From a virus: a stretch of DNA of 44,277 bases. Both the position numbers and the translations under genes were made by a program. The stretch is from the IMG/VR virus record IMGVR_UViG_3300013136_000846, positions 1-44,277 of that record; one strand, 5' to 3'. Below the pieces are notes generated by a model. The model saw nothing but the letters and a program-made list of their open reading frames with translations, was not told the DNA's origin and searched no databases. Below are positions 40,517 through 44,277 of this stretch, piece after piece (the stretch's first letter is position 1; every line of letters begins with the position of its first letter).

Positions 40517-43114
40517 ATGAGTATGTATTTAAATTTAGTATATGATGATTGGGAAATAAATAACGAAAATCCAAATCCTAACGGTCAAAAATATTTTTAT
40601 ACACACGAACCATCATCTTGGAGGGTAAGCTACAAAGTACTTGAAGATTTTGATTTTAATAATTATAAAAATTTTAGAATTGAAGATATAATAAAATATC
40701 CAAATGAGAATTTTTATTATCTACAATGGTTTAGACATTCTTATACTAATTCATTTTTTTCAAAAAATGAATTACCACTAACAAATGAGGTAATTGAATT
40801 ATTAAAAAGTAATAAAAATCTAAAAATAATTTTCATAAATCAATGTGAGTCTGAGTCTAAAGAATGTTTCATTTTTTTAGATAAAATACTTGAATCTAGA
40901 AATTTAGATCCTAATCAATTTTGGATAATCAATAATAATAGTAATTTAAGTGAATTTAAAAAAAACTTAAATAGCAAAATAAATACTCACACATCAAGGG
41001 CATCTGGATACGCTCTATCAAATTTTAGTGTAAACTTCATAAAAGAAAAAGAAAATTTATTTTTATGTCATAACAAATCATTAAGAGTGCATAGATATGC
41101 ACTCTTAGTATTAATGAAAAAATATAATTTATTATATGATACAGATTGGTCTTTAGTAGATGGTGTGTGTTTCAAAGAAAGTTATAAAATAGATGATTAT
41201 TATTCAGAAATATTTACAAATCTTGATATGAATATTTTTCGAAATGAAATGATTTTCTTTTCAAATATAAATAGACAACAAAGTAAATATGAATTAGACT
41301 TCACCGGATTTAACGATAAAAATCAAAATATACCTTTTATACAAAAATCATATGAAAATTCTTATTTTAATATAACTACTGAAACGAAATTTAATTCTGA
41401 AGATATTCATATAACTGAAAAATCTTTTAAGCCATTTTGTGGATTTCAATTTCCATTAATATTAGCATCAAAGCATCATATCAGAACTCTTAAAGAAATA
41501 TATGATTTCGATTTCTTTGATGATATAATTAACCACAGTTATGATAATATCAGTAATTCTAGAGATAGATTATTTAAATTTGTAGAGGAAGTTAAAAGAA
41601 TTCAGGAAAATAAAGATTTTTTTATTAATTTCTATAAAAATAATCAAAAAAGATTTGAAGAGAACCTTAATAAAATAAAAAAGATAAATCTTGATTATGA
41701 TATTACTTTTTTTAATAATTTGATTACTCAAGACATTGAGATAGAATATATACATCAATTATCACAATCACAAGAACAACCACAGTCACAAGAACAATTA
41801 CAAAAACAAATAAAAACAGAAAATCTTATAGAACAGCAAAAAATCAATGATTTTTTCAATTTGGTTTATGATAATTTCAATGATGAGAAAAACTATCCAA
41901 ATGAACCAAATTGTAAAAAATTATATACAAATTGTTATTTTATGCCTATTGATAGTGTGGTAAACTCTCTTACATTTCCTGAACAATATATTAAAAGATT
42001 TAAATTAAGTGATGTAGAAAAATATCCAGACAAAAAATTCTTCTATTTTATCACATTACTTCCTGGACAAATAAAAGAAAAAATTGATACTAATCAATTA
42101 CCTATGCCTCAAGAAGTCATAGATTATTGGAAAAAATTTAAAAATCTAATAATTGTTATAATGAATGAGCAGGAATCTGAAACAGAAGAAACATTTATAA
42201 CAATACATAATTGGACAAAATCAATGGAATTAGATCAAAATCAATTATGGATATCTAATAATAATTCTAAATTAGAAGAATTTAAAAAATCATTAAATAG
42301 TAATATAAATACTCATTCAACAGTTAAATTAGCTAATAGTATAGCTGCGCCTATAATAAGTTGTATCGGTCAAATTGATTTCAAAATTGAAAAAGAAGGT
42401 AAATTTTTTATGTGTCAAAATAGAAAAGTAAGACCTCATAGATATGGTCTACTTGTCTTATTAAAAAAATATAATATTCTTAATGATGTTGATTGGTCTT
42501 TAGTTAATGGCTGGGAAATGAAAAATAAGCCATATAGAGGTTTCTATTCAAATGTATTTAATGAAGAAGATATGGATTCCTTATTACCTGAAATTTTTTA
42601 TTTTAATAATATTGATCAAAAAAAGAGTAAATACGAAACCGAATATAATTGGTTTGATAATAGAGATACTAATAGTGATATAGAATGGAATAAAACATAT
42701 GATAAAAGAACATTTGAAAATTCTTATTTTAATATAACAACAGAAACAGAGTTTAATTCAAATCTTATACATATTTCAGAGAAATCATTTAAAGCCTTTT
42801 ATGCTTTACAATTTCCACTTATTTTAGCTTCTCCTAATCATATACAAGAAATTAAGAAAAAATATGATTTTGATTTTTTTGATGATGTAATTAATCATGA
42901 TTATGATAAAGAATTAAATCACAGAGAAAGACTCTTCAAATTCGCTAATGAAATTAAAAGAATAAATGAAAATAAAGATTTTTTTATAAAATTTTATGCT
43001 AATAATAAAAGTAGATTTATGGAAAATAATAGAAAAATAATTGAAAAAAGTAAAGATAATTCAGATCTAAACTTTCTAATAGATTTGTCAGGCTTAAACA
43101 TTGAAAAGAGATAA
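40517..43114 (+). CDS. Tandem-family glycosyltransferase-like protein, two fused modules
   Basis: An 865-residue protein made of two copies of the family module: the first at about residues 1-405 (YLNLVYDDWEIN to NKIKKINLDYD), then a Gln/Glu/Ser-rich linker (SQSQEQPQSQEQLQKQ), then the second at about residues 435-865 (FFNLVYDNFNDEKNYPNEPN to a divergent end). Both halves keep NSYFNITTET, the IH(I)(T/S)EKSFK block and FDFFDD(V/I)INH. The first half is closest in DNA to the 411-aa gene; the second is more diverged. I chose ATG 40517 over a TTG at 40511. Its product may act on two acceptors or two residues; function inferred. Confidence 0.7.
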   Translation: MSMYLNLVYDDWEINNENPNPNGQKYFYTHEPSSWRVSYKVLEDFDFNNYKNFRIEDIIKYPNENFYYLQWFRHSYTNSFFSKNELPLTNEVIELLKSNKNLKIIFINQCESESKECFIFLDKILESRNLDPNQFWIINNNSNLSEFKKNLNSKINTHTSRASGYALSNFSVNFIKEKENLFLCHNKSLRVHRYALLVLMKKYNLLYDTDWSLVDGVCFKESYKIDDYYSEIFTNLDMNIFRNEMIFFSNINRQQSKYELDFTGFNDKNQNIPFIQKSYENSYFNITTETKFNSEDIHITEKSFKPFCGFQFPLILASKHHIRTLKEIYDFDFFDDIINHSYDNISNSRDRLFKFVEEVKRIQENKDFFINFYKNNQKRFEENLNKIKKINLDYDITFFNNLITQDIEIEYIHQLSQSQEQPQSQEQLQKQIKTENLIEQQKINDFFNLVYDNFNDEKNYPNEPNCKKLYTNCYFMPIDSVVNSLTFPEQYIKRFKLSDVEKYPDKKFFYFITLLPGQIKEKIDTNQLPMPQEVIDYWKKFKNLIIVIMNEQESETEETFITIHNWTKSMELDQNQLWISNNNSKLEEFKKSLNSNINTHSTVKLANSIAAPIISCIGQIDFKIEKEGKFFMCQNRKVRPHRYGLLVLLKKYNILNDVDWSLVNGWEMKNKPYRGFYSNVFNEEDMDSLLPEIFYFNNIDQKKSKYETEYNWFDNRDTNSDIEWNKTYDKRTFENSYFNITTETEFNSNLIHISEKSFKAFYALQFPLILASPNHIQEIKKKYDFDFFDDVINHDYDKELNHRERLFKFANEIKRINENKDFFIKFYANNKSRFMENNRKIIEKSKDNSDLNFLIDLSGLNIEKR
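40762..40986 (+). repeat. Near-identical segment, copy 2 of 2
   Basis: This copy matches 39492-39716 with 69-nt and 113-nt identical blocks. It codes the FLDKILESRNLDPNQFWIIN region in both genes. Confidence 0.85.
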
Positions 43115-43159
43115 CTTTTAATATTTTTTATTATATAATAAAAAAACTATATTCAAAAT

Positions 43160-44101
43160 ATGAAAACAATATTAATAACAGGTTCTAGTGGTCTAGTCGG
43201 TTCTTATTTAACTAAAAACTGTCTAAATAAAAACTGGAAAGTAATAGCAGTAGATAAAATGGAGCCTAAGGAAGAAATATATAACGAAAATTATATATTT
43301 GAAAAACTAGATTTATTAATAGAAGATAATATAAAATACCTATTTAAAAATTATAAATTTGATGCTGTATTCAACTGTTTTGGAGTTAAGGGTTCTCCAT
43401 TAAAAGCAAAAAATCAGCCAGTAGATTTTTTATATCCATCAATTAAAATTAATACAGAAATAATTAATCAGTGTTATTTAAATGACACATGGCTAATTTT
43501 TGTTAGCTCTGTTGGTGTATATGGTCCATCAGAAAACTTTATAGAAGATGATCTCTGGAAATTATTTCCATCACAAGCTGATTGGTTTCCATCCTGGTCC
43601 AAAAGATTTGGAGAATTACTGTTAACAGCATATAAACAACAATACAATTATGATAAATGGTCTATAATTAGACCTGCTAATATATTTGGTGAATATGATG
43701 ATTTTTCTGGTAATGGTACAGTAATATCAACTATGGTTAAGAAAATATATGAATCAGATGGTAAACTTACAGCTTGGGGAGATGGCACACCAATTAGAGA
43801 TTTTGTATATGGAGAAGATGTTGCTAATGCTATCATAGATTTATTTAAAAAAAGATTAAATGTCACAATAAATTTTGGCTCAGGAGAAGAAATAACAATT
43901 AACAGTATGATACACAACTTAATAGATATAAGTAAAAAAAATGTAGAAGTAGAATGGGATACAACAAAACCAAATGGTGACATGAGAAGACAAATGAATA
44001 TTAAAAAACAAAAAGAATTTAATCTTTTACCTCATACAACATTTTATAAGGCATTAGAAAATACATATAAATATTATAGTGAGCAACAAAATAAAAAATA
44101 A
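43160..44101 (+). CDS. NAD-dependent epimerase/reductase, GDP-fucose synthase-like, catalytic Tyr replaced
   Basis: A 313-residue extended short-chain dehydrogenase with GSSGLVG cofactor loop (residues 8-14), VSSVGVYGP active-site Ser strand, an IIRPANIFGEYDDF stretch, and TPIRDFVYGEDVANAI near the C-terminus, close to GDP-L-fucose synthase. The Lys of Y-x3-K is present in PSWSKRFGE, but the Tyr four residues earlier is Pro, so normal proton transfer may be altered. It starts 45 nt after the two-module gene, with an A-rich leader, and a second epimerase begins 8 nt after its stop. Confidence 0.78.
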   Translation: MKTILITGSSGLVGSYLTKNCLNKNWKVIAVDKMEPKEEIYNENYIFEKLDLLIEDNIKYLFKNYKFDAVFNCFGVKGSPLKAKNQPVDFLYPSIKINTEIINQCYLNDTWLIFVSSVGVYGPSENFIEDDLWKLFPSQADWFPSWSKRFGELLLTAYKQQYNYDKWSIIRPANIFGEYDDFSGNGTVISTMVKKIYESDGKLTAWGDGTPIRDFVYGEDVANAIIDLFKKRLNVTINFGSGEEITINSMIHNLIDISKKNVEVEWDTTKPNGDMRRQMNIKKQKEFNLLPHTTFYKALENTYKYYSEQQNKK

Positions 44102-44109
44102 ATATAAAC

Positions 44110-44277
44110 ATGAATAAAGAATTAAAAATTTTAATTACAGGTGCTTCAGGATTAGTTGGTCAAAATTTAACCAATAAATTAATTAGCAGTGGATACGAAA
44201 ACGTATCTGTATCTATACATAAAACTACACCTAGAATATTATATGATAATGTTAAATATTTTCATGGAGATTTAACC
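44110..44277 (+). CDS. NAD-dependent epimerase/dehydratase, 5' part, cut by window edge
   Basis: The first 56 codons of a gene that continues beyond the window. KILITGASGLVGQNL contains the G-x2-G-x2-G Rossmann loop (G-A-S-G-L-V-G), and a YFHGDLT stretch follows at the usual place. The ATG is 8 nt after the preceding stop, so it is in the same operon. Probably another GalE- or Fcl-like enzyme. Confidence 0.7.
   Translation, partial: MNKELKILITGASGLVGQNLTNKLISSGYENVSVSIHKTTPRILYDNVKYFHGDLT

Noticed and set aside
1-44277. CRISPR array, tRNA or rRNA genes
   Set aside because: I saw no regularly spaced identical repeats with variable spacers. No convincing tRNA cloverleaf was noticed, but a faint one in AT-rich gaps could be missed without a scan.

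Overview
The window looks like part of a large, strongly AT-rich, T4-like (myovirus-type) bacteriophage genome. Genes are packed tightly, with many ATGA and 4-17 nt overlaps and alternating strand blocks. Phage-type housekeeping genes are present: a T4-type family B DNA polymerase, a PIN-PhoH protein, DHFR and NAD synthetase. Several unrelated homing-endonuclease genes (HNH, VSR/EDxHD-like, GIY-YIG) lie among them. Most starts have no Shine-Dalgarno sequence and are preceded by A-rich stretches. One gene (nadE) has a TAnnTTTG box. Both points suggest, but do not prove, a Bacteroidota (Flavobacteriia-like) host.

Layout. 1-4.3 kb: mostly leftward genes (DHH phosphoesterase-like protein, HNH homing endonuclease, two small proteins, one with an Ala/Gln repeat tail). 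4.4-8.2 kb: rightward metabolic and RNA block (nadE, folA, PIN-PhoH, two hypotheticals). 8.2-14.0 kb: leftward glycan cassette (RmlD-like reductase, two related glycosyltransferases, FlaA1/PseB-like 4,6-dehydratase, glycosyltransferase-FkbM fusion, methyltransferase). 14.1-15.1 kb: acidic protein. 15.1-21.5 kb: polymerase neighbourhood. Here the polymerase reading frame stops after motif A, followed by a terminator and a homing endonuclease. A second nuclease gene carrying an in-frame stop lies on the other side. 21.5-28.3 kb: leftward block with a glycosyltransferase, a seven-repeat IPT/TIG protein with a Thr-rich stalk, a fused GT4/TibC-like O-heptosyltransferase and a GIY-YIG endonuclease. 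28.4-35.1 kb: sulfotransferase, APS kinase, carbamoyltransferase and four SGNH-like proteins. 35.1-44.3 kb: rightward block of sugar epimerases, RmlC-like epimerase, E1alpha-like TPP protein, three tandem paralogous glycosyltransferase-like proteins (one fused to a methyltransferase, one duplicated internally), and two more epimerases, the last cut by the window edge.

How it fits together. More than half of the window encodes enzymes that make, transfer or decorate sugars: NDP-sugar dehydratase, epimerases and reductases, at least five glycosyltransferases, methyltransferases, a carbamoyltransferase, SGNH acyl-esterase/transferase-like proteins, and an APS kinase/sulfotransferase pair. The two most distinctive points are (i) a TibC-type protein O-heptosyltransferase directly upstream of a surface-type TIG/Thr-rich protein, suggesting phage-directed glycosylation of its own adhesin, and (ii) a compact PAPS-making plus sulfate-transferring pair, suggesting phage-directed sulfation. 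The split polymerase and the stop-interrupted homing endonuclease next to it form a second area of interest. All functions come from motif reading alone; no database search was possible.
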